Shown: positions 7,445 to 15,374 of the stretch, one piece after another
Position numbering within the stretch: the stretch's first letter is position 1
Layout of the letters: the number at the start of each line of letters is the position of its first letter
DNA from: Leptolyngbyaceae cyanobacterium M65_K2018_010
GTDB taxonomy: Bacteria > Cyanobacteriota > Cyanobacteriia > Phormidesmidales > Phormidesmidaceae
Assembly: GCA_015295885.1 (NCBI GenBank)
Contig: DVEE01000027.1
Location: 1-18,632, forward strand
Direction of reading: 5' to 3'
DNA: 18,632 nucleotides
Position numbers and translations under genes: made by a program
Notes under the pieces: model-generated
Told to the model about the DNA's origin: nothing
What the model saw: the letters and a program-made list of their open reading frames with translations, nothing else
Database searches by the model: none

Positions 7445-7822
7445 ATGACGGCCCCAACCCCAACGGTCCAGTTCTACGAAGGCATTGCCGAAGCCATCGA
7501 TAACGTTAGCCTAAGGCGCAATCCCGACACGGGCGATCGCACGGTGTTGCTCACCTTCAAACAGCTCAAGGCCATCGAAGAATTCCGTAGCTTTCGCAGC
7601 CAGTTTTCCAAAGCCCTCAAAATGATCGATGAAGAGGGGGTCATCACCATCGAACCGTCGGGAATCCGGTTTATCTTTGGCGGCCCCGAGGGAGACGACC
7701 TAGAGCGGGTAGAGTGTACCCTCACCATCGATCGCGAGGACCACTGGGATCGCTTCATGCGGTTCATGCACCGCTATGCCGAGGCCAATGGCATGGCCTA
7801 TGGAGAACCTTCCCGGCCATAG
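7445..7822 (+). CDS. psb28: Photosystem II assembly protein Psb28 (Psb28-2-like)
   Basis: Psb28 proteins bind the cytoplasmic side of photosystem II assembly intermediates at the thylakoid, near CP47, and leave before the complex matures. The 125-residue product has the family hallmarks: VQFYEGI near the N-terminus, MIDEEGVITIEPSGIRFIFGG in the middle, and DRFMRFMHRYAEANGM at the C-terminus. The SLRRNPDTGDRTVLLTF stretch and the long KQLKAIEEFRSF insert resemble the second cyanobacterial paralogue, Psb28-2, more than Psb28-1; that subtype call is from memory. I take ATG at 7445 rather than TTG at 7433, because the promoter -10 at 7413-7418 would place the transcription start just ahead of it. 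It seems monocistronic, with 177 bases to the next gene. Confidence 0.92.
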   Translation: MTAPTPTVQFYEGIAEAIDNVSLRRNPDTGDRTVLLTFKQLKAIEEFRSFRSQFSKALKMIDEEGVITIEPSGIRFIFGGPEGDDLERVECTLTIDREDHWDRFMRFMHRYAEANGMAYGEPSRP

Positions 7823-7999
7823 TCCCCTTGGAGTTCAACGCGGGGTTAATAGGGCGTTTGCCTTAGAACCACACTATTCAGATCTCAGATCGGCCTGTAT
7901 TTGCCAAAGGGTCCGGATACTCAAATCGGTTTGCTCCTGACGCCCAGGATGGGTACGGTAAAGGTAATGCACTAAAGTTAGACACAGAACCTCCACTCG

Positions 8000-8929
8000 A
8001 TGCCCATGAAGATTGCAATTACCGGAGCCACAGGGTTTGTTGGCAGTCGCCTGGTCGAACGCCTACAGCAGGAAGGCCACAGCATTTTAGTCTTAACCCG
8101 CAGCGCTGACCACGGTCACAGGGTTTTTCCCGCTGAGGGGTTTCCCCAGGTCGCCATTGTGGAATACAACCCGCTGGAATTGGGGCCCTGGCAAGCCTGC
8201 CTATCGGGTTGTGACGCGGTGATCAACCTGGCTGGGGAACCCATCTCCGAGCGCTGGAGCGACAGCCACAAGCAGGCGATCATGGACAGTCGCAAAATCG
8301 GTACCGAAAAGCTGGTAGAAGCCCTCGCCCAGGCAGACCCTCGACCCCATGTTTGGATCAATGCCTCTGCCATTGGCTACTACGGTACCAGCGAAACCGC
8401 CACCTTTGATGAAACCAGTCCCCCCGTCAAGGCTGACTTTTTGTCTGAGGTGTGTCAGGCCTGGGAAGCGGCGGCTCAAAACGTCAAAGACTATGGTCCC
8501 CGGCTAGTCATCTTGCGCCTGGGCATTGTGCTTGGCATGGGGGGAGCGGTGGCCAAAATGCTGACTCCCTTTCGCCTGTTTGCCGGTGGTCCCATCGGTA
8601 GTGGCCGCCAGTGGTTTTCCTGGATTCATCGGGAAGACCTGGTCAATCTGATCATCCAAGCCCTGACCGACTCCCAATGGGAAGGCGTTTACAACGCCAC
8701 TGCTCCCAATCCAGTGCGCATGGCCGAGTTTTGCAGAACCCTGGGCAAAGTGCTGCACCGGCCCTCCTGGTTGCCCGTGCCGGATATTGTGCTAGAAACC
8801 CTGCTCGGCGATGGGGCTCAGGTCGTGCTAGAGGGGCAGCAGGTACTGCCCAAACGGACGGAGTCTACGGGCTTTCAGTACCAGTATCCCCAGGTCAAAG
8901 AAGCCCTGATGGAAGTAGTGAACGCCTAG
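8000..8929 (+). CDS. TIGR01777-family NAD(P)-binding epimerase (SDR39U1 / SulA-like)
   Basis: This is an extended short-chain dehydrogenase/reductase of 309 residues. The Rossmann fold begins at once, with the nucleotide loop GATGFVG at residues 9-15. The NLAGEPI and ASAIGYYG blocks are typical of TIGR01777 proteins, and a DUF1731-type tail follows (about 255-305, with LLGDGAQVVLEGQQVLPKR). The substrate is unknown. The plant chloroplast orthologue is GIANT CHLOROPLAST 1, and the cyanobacterial protein has been linked to cell division under the name SulA, despite no relation to the E. coli inhibitor. ATG at 8000 or ATG at 8006 are both possible; neither has a clear ribosome-binding site. It is the first of two plus-strand genes before the convergent block. 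Confidence 0.93.
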   Translation: MPMKIAITGATGFVGSRLVERLQQEGHSILVLTRSADHGHRVFPAEGFPQVAIVEYNPLELGPWQACLSGCDAVINLAGEPISERWSDSHKQAIMDSRKIGTEKLVEALAQADPRPHVWINASAIGYYGTSETATFDETSPPVKADFLSEVCQAWEAAAQNVKDYGPRLVILRLGIVLGMGGAVAKMLTPFRLFAGGPIGSGRQWFSWIHREDLVNLIIQALTDSQWEGVYNATAPNPVRMAEFCRTLGKVLHRPSWLPVPDIVLETLLGDGAQVVLEGQQVLPKRTESTGFQYQYPQVKEALMEVVNA

Positions 8930-9073
8930 GGGAGGAAGTTGGGTGGTCGGTGACGGGTAGGGCGTAGTCGGTTGTGACATGCTATCCACTGACTCTAGCC
9001 CCCTCAAAACCCAAGACCTACCATCCGTCACGCTTGACTCGCTACTTTCCCCCTTCATGCCGAACGCTCTCCC

Positions 9074-9718
9074 ATGGATATCGGATCCCTTCGTCGCGAT
9101 TACACCCAACGGGGCCTGGATCTGCCGGATTTGGCCGCCGATCCCTTTGACCAGTTTGCCCTCTGGTTTAAGCAAGCCTGCGAGGCTGAACTGCTAGAAC
9201 CCAATGCCCTGGTTCTATCGACGGTTTCCCCAGAGGGGGCTCCCTTTCAACGTACGGTGTTGCTTAAGTATTTTGATCGCCAGGGCTTTGTGTTTTTCAC
9301 CAACTACGGCAGCCGTAAGGCCCAACACATGGCCCACAATCCCCAGGTTTCCCTACTGTTTCCCTGGTATCCTCTGGAGCGGCAGTTGGCGATCGCCGGT
9401 ACAGCTAGCAAAATCTCCACCGCAGAATCCTTCCAGTACTTCACCTCGCGGCCCCGTGGCAGCCAGATTGGGGCTTGGGTCTCTCAGCAGAGCAGCATCA
9501 TTTCCTCCCGCCAACTACTAGAGATGCAGTTTGAGAAAATGAAAGCCAAGTTTCTCAATCAGGAAATTCCTCTGCCTGACTTTTGGGGTGGCTACCGGGT
9601 CAACCCCACCAGCTTTGAGTTTTGGCAGGGGCGACCCAGCCGCCTGCACGATCGCTTCCTGTATTCCCTCGATCCGACCTCGGCGACGGGTTGGTCGATC
9701 GCACGACTATCCCCCTAG
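9074..9718 (+). CDS. pdxH: Pyridoxamine 5'-phosphate oxidase
   Basis: PdxH is an FMN-dependent oxidase that converts pyridoxamine or pyridoxine 5'-phosphate to pyridoxal 5'-phosphate, using oxygen, in vitamin B6 salvage. The product is 214 residues, close to the bacterial norm. Visible motifs are the FMN-binding RTVLLKYFD and FFTNYGSRKAQHM segments, the SRPRGSQIGAWVSQQS loop, and the substrate and FMN-contacting tail GGYRVNPTSFEFWQGRPSRLHDR, ending in WSIARLSP. All are intact. The start is ATG at 9074; MDIGSLRRDY matches the RxxY-type N-terminus of the family. No strong ribosome-binding site is seen. It is separated from the epimerase by 144 bases and faces a minus-strand response regulator. 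Confidence 0.96.
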   Translation: MDIGSLRRDYTQRGLDLPDLAADPFDQFALWFKQACEAELLEPNALVLSTVSPEGAPFQRTVLLKYFDRQGFVFFTNYGSRKAQHMAHNPQVSLLFPWYPLERQLAIAGTASKISTAESFQYFTSRPRGSQIGAWVSQQSSIISSRQLLEMQFEKMKAKFLNQEIPLPDFWGGYRVNPTSFEFWQGRPSRLHDRFLYSLDPTSATGWSIARLSP

Positions 9719-9919
9719 TACCTGAAGGCAGACGTCAGCAGCATGTAGGGCGTAGCCCGTGCATAGCAGGCAGAAAGGGAATCTCCTTTTATTAGGGCTT
9801 TTGAGCCGCACAAAGGGTAGTCCTATGGCCGCCGCAGGGTACTCGTCTTGGGGGCGGTGGGATCGGCAGGGATAACCTAGGCCTGATGGTGGGCGGAAAT
9901 CCCTTTGGGGGGGTTGGGG
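9719..9919. other. Convergent intergenic region with weak hairpins
   Basis: There are 201 bases between the ends of pdxH and the minus-strand receiver gene. Possible weak termination structures are GGGC/GCCC around GTA (9748-9758), AAAGG/CCTTT with a six-base loop followed by TTATTA (9774-9794), and GGCT/AGCC (9796-9807). None is a convincing Rho-independent terminator, and no gene is apparent. Confidence 0.3.
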
Positions 9920-10468
9920 CTACTTCAGCTTTTGTTTGATAAAGGCGAGCACCTTAGCCAAGTGCCCCTTCAACTGGGCCACTTCGCCCTGCAACTGTTG
10001 AACTTGGGCCTGCAGAGCCTGAAATTCCGCCAAACTAACGGTTTCTCCGGCGGTGGTGACGGGACCGGCGGCGGTGACGGGGCGGCGGGGTTTACGGGCT
10101 TTGACCATCGCCGATTTAATCGCCTCAATTAGTTCCTTTTGCTCAAAGGGCTTTTGGATAAACTCAAAGTATTCAAAGGGCTCCGACATTTTTTCGGTCA
10201 CCTCTTCCTTGCGGCCAGACATCATGACCAGGGGAATTCGCTGTAGGTCGGGATTGGCCTGAATTTCCTGAAACACTTCCCAACCACTCATACGCGGTAA
10301 CAGGAAGTCCAGCATAATTAGGTTGGGCCGTTGGTCGCGAATGGCTTCCATCCCTTCCACCCCATCCTTCGCTTCGATCACTTCGAAGTTGCCCTGGGGG
10401 AGCATGTCTCGCACTCGCATACGAATGACTCGACTATCATCGATGACCAAAATCTTATGACTTGCCAC
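9920..10468 (-). CDS. Single-domain response regulator with C-terminal coiled coil
   Basis: This is a 182-residue CheY-like receiver (about 1-122) with no DNA-binding or enzymatic output domain. The phosphorylation pocket is complete: D10/D11, D54 in LIMLDFLLPRMSGW, a Ser in the MMSGR switch position, and Lys in the FIQKPF loop. After an Arg/Ala/Pro-rich linker, the last 40 residues form a heptad-like, Gln/Leu-rich coiled coil (AEFQALQAQVQQLQGEVAQL), suggesting dimerisation or docking on a partner. Similar PatA/CheY-type proteins in cyanobacteria often serve in phototaxis or adaptation pathways, but the partner here is not visible. The GTG start at 10466-10468 is well supported by AAGAGGAG six bases upstream. 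It lies downstream of the CIA30 gene on the same strand. Confidence 0.9.
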   Translation of the reverse strand: MASHKILVIDDSRVIRMRVRDMLPQGNFEVIEAKDGVEGMEAIRDQRPNLIMLDFLLPRMSGWEVFQEIQANPDLQRIPLVMMSGRKEEVTEKMSEPFEYFEFIQKPFEQKELIEAIKSAMVKARKPRRPVTAAGPVTTAGETVSLAEFQALQAQVQQLQGEVAQLKGHLAKVLAFIKQKLK

Positions 10469-10473
10469 AGGAG

Positions 10474-10481
10474 ACTCCTCT
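10474..10481 (-). promoter_or_regulatory. Strong Shine-Dalgarno that fixes the GTG start of the receiver gene
   Basis: On the minus strand AAGAGGAG is followed by six bases and then GTG at 10468. It is one of the best ribosome-binding sites in the window, and it justifies choosing GTG when no ATG is near. Confidence 0.65.
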
Positions 10482-10630
10482 TACGGTGTCTAATCATCTT
10501 ATCGGGGGACAGATGCCATCCATAGTAGTTCAGGTTATTGGAAAACTTCCGCAATGAACTGACAATGCCTGCCCTAGGCCTATCGTACCCATTCGTCGGG
10601 GACCCTACCATTCTGCCGCTGCCCCCATCG

Positions 10631-10643
10631 CTCAGCAGCTGAG
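10631..10643. repeat. Perfect 6+1+6 palindrome between CIA30 and the receiver gene
   Basis: CTCAGC and GCTGAG flank a single A, just downstream of the CIA30 stop on the minus strand. No T-run follows in that direction, so it is more like an operator or a processing hairpin than a Rho-independent terminator. Confidence 0.35.
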
Positions 10644-10688
10644 GGAGGAGGGCGGGGCCAGGGCGGCAACGACTTCTGGGGTCAGCCC

Positions 10689-11360
10689 CTAACGGAAAGC
10701 CGCAATGGTCTGTACCTGCAGGCAAAATTCCCCGGGGGTAAAGTGGGGATTGAGGGCTCTGTCGTACTCAAACTTGCTCAGCATTAGTTGCAGGGACCGG
10801 ATGCAGGAGGGGTCTAGGGGTTTTGCCTGGGGTTGAGACTGGGCCCGAAACACCGGCACTAAGTCGCTAAAGGGAATGCGCACGGTGATCCAGGCATTGG
10901 CTTGGGTGTCAAAGGAATAGCCGTAGGCGATCGCATCCCAGCCTTCGCGATCGCGCAGAAAGAACTTGTAGCGCTGGCCATCGCCCTTGACCCGCAGCTC
11001 AATGCCCCGGTAAGTCGCCAAGTTAAGGGGAGGCTCAAAGTTGCGGGTACGAACGGAAGCAAATCCTCCAGAATTATCGGTTGAGACCATCCCGGTAAAG
11101 CGGGCTGCCTGCTCCCCCCCCTGAAAGGCGCTATTGCTTACGCCCCCCATAACCACATCATCCAGGGCTCCCCACAGGTTCAACTGTTGGGGGTCGGGCT
11201 CAGTAAAGTCAAACAGTACCCCATCGTTTAATTGGGGGGGGTGGGGTGCCTTAGAGCCCGAAATCATCGCTTGCAACCAACTAACAACAGGAATCGAATC
11301 GAAAAAGCCCAAAGTCTGCACAAAGCGGCCAAAATCCCAGGAGGACTTGGATGAGGTCAT
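10689..11360 (-). CDS. CIA30 family protein (complex I intermediate-associated protein 30)
   Basis: This is a 223-residue protein of the CIA30 family, named after a mitochondrial complex I assembly factor and common in cyanobacteria, where its role is unsettled. The N-terminal 45 residues include an amphipathic/hydrophobic helix (about 20-33) that may contact a membrane. The beta-sandwich CIA30 domain follows (about 46-220), with the signature WGALDDVVMGGVSNS near 63-77, GFASVRTRNF, and the YRGIELRVKGDGQRYKFFLR core. The domain appears complete. ATG at 11358-11360 is preceded by GGAGG nine bases upstream on the minus strand. Inference: it may help assemble a thylakoid NDH or other complex, but nothing nearby confirms this. 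The downstream receiver gene is 220 bases away. Confidence 0.9.
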   Translation of the reverse strand: MTSSKSSWDFGRFVQTLGFFDSIPVVSWLQAMISGSKAPHPPQLNDGVLFDFTEPDPQQLNLWGALDDVVMGGVSNSAFQGGEQAARFTGMVSTDNSGGFASVRTRNFEPPLNLATYRGIELRVKGDGQRYKFFLRDREGWDAIAYGYSFDTQANAWITVRIPFSDLVPVFRAQSQPQAKPLDPSCIRSLQLMLSKFEYDRALNPHFTPGEFCLQVQTIAAFR

Positions 11361-11596
11361 GGGGGTTATCCTCCATCGGTAATCTCATTATTGACGATCC
11401 TAGCCTGGGAGAGTGGGCTTGGCAGTCTATTTCTTGGGCCTTATCGTCCCTCCTGGGGGCAGCCTGGGCAGACTTTTTCACCCCTAAAGCCCTGCTTGGG
11501 GGAGCTCCTGGGCTGACAGTCAAATTCTGAGGTTGACGGCTGGGCCATGGAAAAGGGCTGGGCTCAAACCATGTGAGGGGAGTGACCCACTCGCCC

Positions 11597-12730
11597 TCAA
11601 TCGATGTGCACCATCATCAGTGACATATCATCACTAGCGGTTTCACTGGCTTGCCGCTGAATCACGGACTGCAGAATCTGATCGATACTGTCTTCCCGTT
11701 TGGCGAGGCTGAGTAGGTCAATAAAGGCGTCCAGGCCTACATACTCTTGATTACTTTGCAATACTTCGTAGAGACCATCGCTAAAGAGATAAAGGTTACT
11801 GTTGGGAGGCACCTGGCAGAGTTGCCATTTATATTTGGCATCGGGTAGCATCCCCACCGGCAGGCCCGAAGTTCGTAGGCGTTGGGTCGTGATGGTTTGA
11901 TCCTGGCCCACAGACACTAATACGGCGGGGGGGTGACCGGCACTGGCGTAGAGCAATTGGCGGTTGGCGCAGTTCAGCACTCCGTACCAAATGGTGAAAT
12001 ATTTTTGGTTCTGGTCACCCATTTGAAAGGTCTCATTCAGGGCTGCTAGGACTTTTTCGGGGCGATAGAAACTCACATCGGGTAAGGATTGGGATCGTAA
12101 TACGTTTAGCACCGACGTAGACAGCAGGGCCGACCCTAGGCCGTGGCCAGAAACGTCTAGAAGGTACATCACCAAATAGTCGGGGTCGAGCCAGTAGTAG
12201 TCGTAGCAGTCCCCCCCCAGTTGTTGGGAGGGCAAGAACCTGGATTGAATTGGGATTTTTCCAGTTTGGTCCGGCGGCAGTAGCGATCGCACATAGCCTT
12301 CTGCTTCTGCCAGTTCCGCTTCCAGGCGTTGCTTTTGCTGCTGCAGGTCCTGGGTCAGTTGGTGAAGCCGCAAGCCAGCCCGCACCCGGGCGTTGAGTTC
12401 CTCAATATTGACGGGTTTGGGCAACAGATCATCGGCCCCTATTTCCAGTCCCTTGACCCGATCCACACTGTTATATTTAGCGGTCAGTAGTAATAGGGAG
12501 ACCGTATGCAGGGTTGGATGTTGCTTAATCCTACGGCCCAGGGTGAGACCATCCATTCCGTCGCCGATCTCCCAGGCGCAGATGATCACCCCAGGGCGCA
12601 GGGTTTCGGCCATCGCCAGTCCCTCCTGGCCATGGCGGCAAGTCGCCACCCGATAACCCTGATTGGTTAAGGCCGTGACCAGGATTGCTTCGGTTTCTAC
12701 CTCAGGCTCAATAATTAAAACATCGGTCAT
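11597..12730 (-). CDS. Receiver-PP2C (SpoIIE/RsbU-type) serine/threonine phosphatase with degenerate receiver
   Basis: This 377-residue protein joins an N-terminal receiver (about 3-118), a Gln/Glu-rich coiled coil (about 122-148) and a PP2C/SpoIIE-type phosphatase (about 155-376). The phosphatase keeps its metal ligands and core motifs: GGD at 172-174, D192 in DVSGHG, SAGHPP at 263-268, SDG at 317-319 and DD at 367-368. It should therefore be active toward a phosphoserine partner such as an anti-sigma antagonist. The receiver is unusual: the phospho-acceptor Asp is replaced by A52 (CAWEIG), and the acidic pair reads E8-P9, although T83 and K105 remain. Phosphorylation control therefore looks lost. 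No anti-sigma factor or antagonist is adjacent. ATG at 12730 lacks a clear ribosome-binding site. It is divergent from the cupin gene. Confidence 0.92.
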   Translation of the reverse strand: MTDVLIIEPEVETEAILVTALTNQGYRVATCRHGQEGLAMAETLRPGVIICAWEIGDGMDGLTLGRRIKQHPTLHTVSLLLLTAKYNSVDRVKGLEIGADDLLPKPVNIEELNARVRAGLRLHQLTQDLQQQKQRLEAELAEAEGYVRSLLPPDQTGKIPIQSRFLPSQQLGGDCYDYYWLDPDYLVMYLLDVSGHGLGSALLSTSVLNVLRSQSLPDVSFYRPEKVLAALNETFQMGDQNQKYFTIWYGVLNCANRQLLYASAGHPPAVLVSVGQDQTITTQRLRTSGLPVGMLPDAKYKWQLCQVPPNSNLYLFSDGLYEVLQSNQEYVGLDAFIDLLSLAKREDSIDQILQSVIQRQASETASDDMSLMMVHID

Positions 12731-13096
12731 AGGGTTTCTAGAAGGTTACCCCTGGGCCCCATCAGGAGGGCAAGGGTTGAATCAGGCTTACCCTTAGGTT
12801 TACCGTCAACCTAAACCACCTCAGTGCGGTTTTTTGTAAAGATCTTGCGTAGACTTCCCCCTTTGCCCAGGTCGGCAAGGGAAGCCAGGTCTTCCTGATG
12901 GCTTTGGCTATGTCTGCGGGTGACTCTAGATGACTCCTCCCGATGGGGCGACGGTACACTCGACCAATGGCTACCGCATCCTAAGGATTTATGAACCCAA
13001 GGATACTCCACTGGATAGACCGTGGCAGTCTGGTAACCGTAGCTGGATCTGAATCAGGCCCACTTCGATCCTTTCTGCTCCGCTGGCCTCTGATTT
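12731..13096. promoter_or_regulatory. Divergent intergenic region with inverted and direct repeats
   Basis: This 366-base gap lies between the PP2C gene (leftward) and the cupin gene (rightward). I see no real gene in it. A perfect inverted repeat has arms TTAGGTT (12794-12800) and AACCTAA (12808-12814) around seven bases, 64 bases before the PP2C start. A direct repeat TGACTC occurs at 12921-12926 and 12931-12936, one helical turn apart. A small TTCTAGAA palindrome lies at 12736-12743, right before the PP2C start. No confident -10/-35 pair was found for either direction. Confidence 0.45.
12794..12814. repeat. Inverted repeat, 7-bp arms and 7-base centre
   Basis: Arms TTAGGTT and AACCTAA are perfectly complementary and surround TACCGTC. 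The 14-base centre-to-centre geometry suits a dimeric transcription factor in the PP2C promoter region. It is a candidate operator without known ligand. Confidence 0.45.
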
Positions 13097-13561
13097 ATGG
13101 ATACCCTAATCTGCCCACTCCCTACCAGTTGTGTAGTCCCGATTCATAAATCTCCGAGGGACTATCAGGCCTATCGCATCAGCCCTGGGGATACCAACCG
13201 GTTGGCCTTGGTCTTTGACCCGGTAATTGCCGATATGTCCCTCACCTATTGCGTTGAGATCTTTGATGTGGGGGGCAAAACCCCGCCTAACCGCCATCAG
13301 ATTGCCGTTGAAATGTTTTTTGTGCTGAAGGGTGAGGGCATGGCCATCTGCGACGGCAAAACCGTGCCCATTCAAGCGGGGGATAGTATTTTGGTGCCTC
13401 CTAGCGGCATTCACCGCATTGAAAATACTGGCTTGGGGCGCCTCTACGCCCTCTGCATCATGGTGCCCAATGAGGACTTTGCTGAGCTGATTCGCAGTGG
13501 CACCCCCGTAGCCCTGGATGAGGAGGATCTAGCGGTGTTGGGGCGACGGGATCGGTTTTAG
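13097..13561 (+). CDS. Cupin domain protein
   Basis: This is a small single-domain cupin of 154 residues. The beta-barrel core shows a first motif around H67 and E72 (NRHQIAVEMFFVLKGEG) and a second motif PPSGIHRIENTG with H106. The usual HXH pair is reduced to one His, so a metal site would have H67, E72 and H106 at most; binding without catalysis is possible. The C-terminal 25 residues are acidic and fall outside the core. The TAG stop at 13559-13561 shares its G with the GTG start of the next gene, so the two are almost certainly translated together. This suggests the cupin serves the same substrate or regulates the hydrolase, but the substrate is unknown. ATG at 13097 is the only sensible start. 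Confidence 0.88.
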   Translation: MDTLICPLPTSCVVPIHKSPRDYQAYRISPGDTNRLALVFDPVIADMSLTYCVEIFDVGGKTPPNRHQIAVEMFFVLKGEGMAICDGKTVPIQAGDSILVPPSGIHRIENTGLGRLYALCIMVPNEDFAELIRSGTPVALDEEDLAVLGRRDRF

Positions 13562-15291
13562 TGGAGAGCTGTCTTCCCCCCTGGCCTGGTATGGGACCCT
13601 ACTCAGTTGGTGCCAAGCAGTCTATGGCCTTGACCCGGCCCGGCCCGGATGGTCCTGACCGGGACCAATTAGTCACTCTAGAGGCAGATGTCTATGTGCC
13701 AGAGGGGGAGGGGCCGTTTCCGGTGTTACTGATGCGGCAACCCTACGGTCGGGCGATCGCCTCCACGGTCGTCTATGCCCACCCAATTTGGTACGCCAGC
13801 CACGGTTACATCGTCGTAATCCAGGATGTGCGGGGGCGCGGCACCTCCACCGGGGAATTTGAACTTTTTCGCCATGAGGCCGAAGACGGCTATGCCACCG
13901 TCCTATGGGCGGCTAACCTGCCCCATAGCAGCGGCGTGGTAGGCATGTATGGGTTTTCCTACCAGGGGATGACCCAGCTCTATGCGGCTTCCCGCCAACC
14001 CCCACCGCTAAAGACCATCGTACCCGCCATGGTCGGCTACGACCTCTATGCCGACTGGGCCTACGAAAACGGTGCCCTTTTGCTTCAAGGGGGCTTGGGT
14101 TGGGCCCTTCAGTTAGCGGCTGAAACGGCCCGGCGGCGAGGCGAGGCCACCGCCTTTCACCACCTCTTTCAAGCCGCCCACCGCTTGCCCCTGGCCGACC
14201 CGATCCCGGCCAATCCGCAAATACTTCGGGACCTAGCCCCCGACTCTTTCTTCCACGAGTGGCTCCGGCACCCCCAGAATGATGCCTATTGGCAAAGCCT
14301 CAGGCCCGATCTGGAGGGAGTGGACCTGCCCATGCTGCACCTGGGCGGTTGGTATGATCCCTACCTGCGGGGCAGTTTACGCCTCTACCAACAGATGGTC
14401 CGTCAAAGTTCAGCGATCCAGCATCTTTGGGTGGGCCCCTGGGGGCACCTGCCCTGGGGGCGGCGGGTGGGAAGCCGGGACTTTGGGGTAGCGGCGGAGA
14501 ATCCCATCGATCACCTGCAGATCCAGTGGTTTGACTATTTTCTGAAGGGGCGGCGGCAGGCTGACCTGGGCCAGGAGCCGCCGGTGAAACTATTTGAAAT
14601 GGGCCACAATGGTTGGCGCCGGTTTGATCGCTGGCCCGAGGCAGATAGGCAGTCTCTTTACCTGGGGAGTTCAGGCCTGGCAGGGATGCGACAGGACGAT
14701 GGCCAACTGCTGACTGCGCCCCCTAATTCCCCAGGCCAGGATGTCATCGTCCACGATCCCTGGCGACCAGTTCCTTCTCTGGGGGGCCATAGCGGCCTGC
14801 CCTGCGGCTGCTTTGATCGCAGCGAGATCGAGGGTCGCAGCGATGTGCTGACCTACACCACCCCACCCCTCCAGGAACCCCTGCCGGTGGTGGGAGGAAT
14901 TCAGCTGGAGGTGTTTTGCCAGGCGGATACCCCCAGTTTTGATCTCAGTGCAGTGGTCTCAGAGTTGGATACCGACGGGCGAGTGATGAATCTCACCCAA
15001 GGCTATCTGACCGTAAAACCTGAGGTCGTTGGCTCGGGTCAGGAGCATCACCTAGGCCTGCAACCGATCCGCTTCACCCTGCAGCCGACCTGCTTTGTCC
15101 TGCCCCCGGGCCATGCCCTGCGACTGAGCTTGGCGGCAGCGGCCTTTCCGGCCTATCCGGTCAACAGTGGCACGGGCAAGCCGGTTGGAGAAGTCCAGCA
15201 GATAGAGTACCAAATCATTACCCTAAGGATAGGGCATGGCTTGCCCTGGGCTTCGAGGGTGCTCCTGCCTATTCACAACCGGGTGGACTAG
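13561..15291 (+). CDS. CocE/NonD family alpha/beta hydrolase (X-Pro dipeptidyl-peptidase S15 family)
   Basis: This is a 576-residue hydrolase related to cocaine esterase, alpha-amino-acid esterases and cephalosporin acylases, which cleave esters or amides. The alpha/beta-hydrolase core has a nucleophile elbow GFSYQG with S133, an acid D266 in LGGWYDPYLRG and a catalytic H296 in GPWGHLPWG. The oxyanion-type RQPYGR and DVRGRGTSTGEF segments are typical of the family. A C-terminal jelly-roll domain (about 390-570) matches X-Pro_dipep_C. No signal peptide is seen, so it is probably cytoplasmic. The start is GTG at 13561, overlapping the cupin stop by one base; GTG fits translational coupling, although M11 or M22 inside are possible. 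The substrate cannot be read from sequence. Confidence 0.92.
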   Translation: MESCLPPWPGMGPYSVGAKQSMALTRPGPDGPDRDQLVTLEADVYVPEGEGPFPVLLMRQPYGRAIASTVVYAHPIWYASHGYIVVIQDVRGRGTSTGEFELFRHEAEDGYATVLWAANLPHSSGVVGMYGFSYQGMTQLYAASRQPPPLKTIVPAMVGYDLYADWAYENGALLLQGGLGWALQLAAETARRRGEATAFHHLFQAAHRLPLADPIPANPQILRDLAPDSFFHEWLRHPQNDAYWQSLRPDLEGVDLPMLHLGGWYDPYLRGSLRLYQQMVRQSSAIQHLWVGPWGHLPWGRRVGSRDFGVAAENPIDHLQIQWFDYFLKGRRQADLGQEPPVKLFEMGHNGWRRFDRWPEADRQSLYLGSSGLAGMRQDDGQLLTAPPNSPGQDVIVHDPWRPVPSLGGHSGLPCGCFDRSEIEGRSDVLTYTTPPLQEPLPVVGGIQLEVFCQADTPSFDLSAVVSELDTDGRVMNLTQGYLTVKPEVVGSGQEHHLGLQPIRFTLQPTCFVLPPGHALRLSLAAAAFPAYPVNSGTGKPVGEVQQIEYQIITLRIGHGLPWASRVLLPIHNRVD

Positions 15292-15297
15292 GTAGCC

Positions 15298-15336
15298 CCA
15301 AGAAGCCAACCTAGCCCCGCTCTAGCTGACTTCTGG
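15298..15336 (+). repeat. Nested inverted repeat after the hydrolase gene
   Basis: CCAAGAAG (15298-15305) can pair with CTTCTGG (15330-15336) with one bulged A, and CTAG (15311-15314) with CTAG (15322-15325) inside. It begins seven bases after the hydrolase stop. No T-run follows, so it is at best a weak terminator or an mRNA-stabilising hairpin. Confidence 0.3.
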
Positions 15337-15374
15337 TAGCCTGTTACCAACCCACGGCAACCCCTCCTGAACCC

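Noticed and set aside
9905..10132. Plus-strand Gly/Leu-rich frame opposite the receiver gene
   Set aside because: It is the antisense of the coiled-coil and linker codons and has no support of its own.
11281..11523. Minus-strand 80-codon frame upstream of CIA30
   Set aside because: It runs out of frame into the CIA30 N-terminus and has a random-looking composition.
12770..12784. 15-base match GCAAGGGTTGAATCA to 17750-17764
   Set aside because: One match of this length is not far from chance in 18.6 kb, one copy is inside hpt coding sequence, and flanks do not match, so it is not treated as a repeat family.
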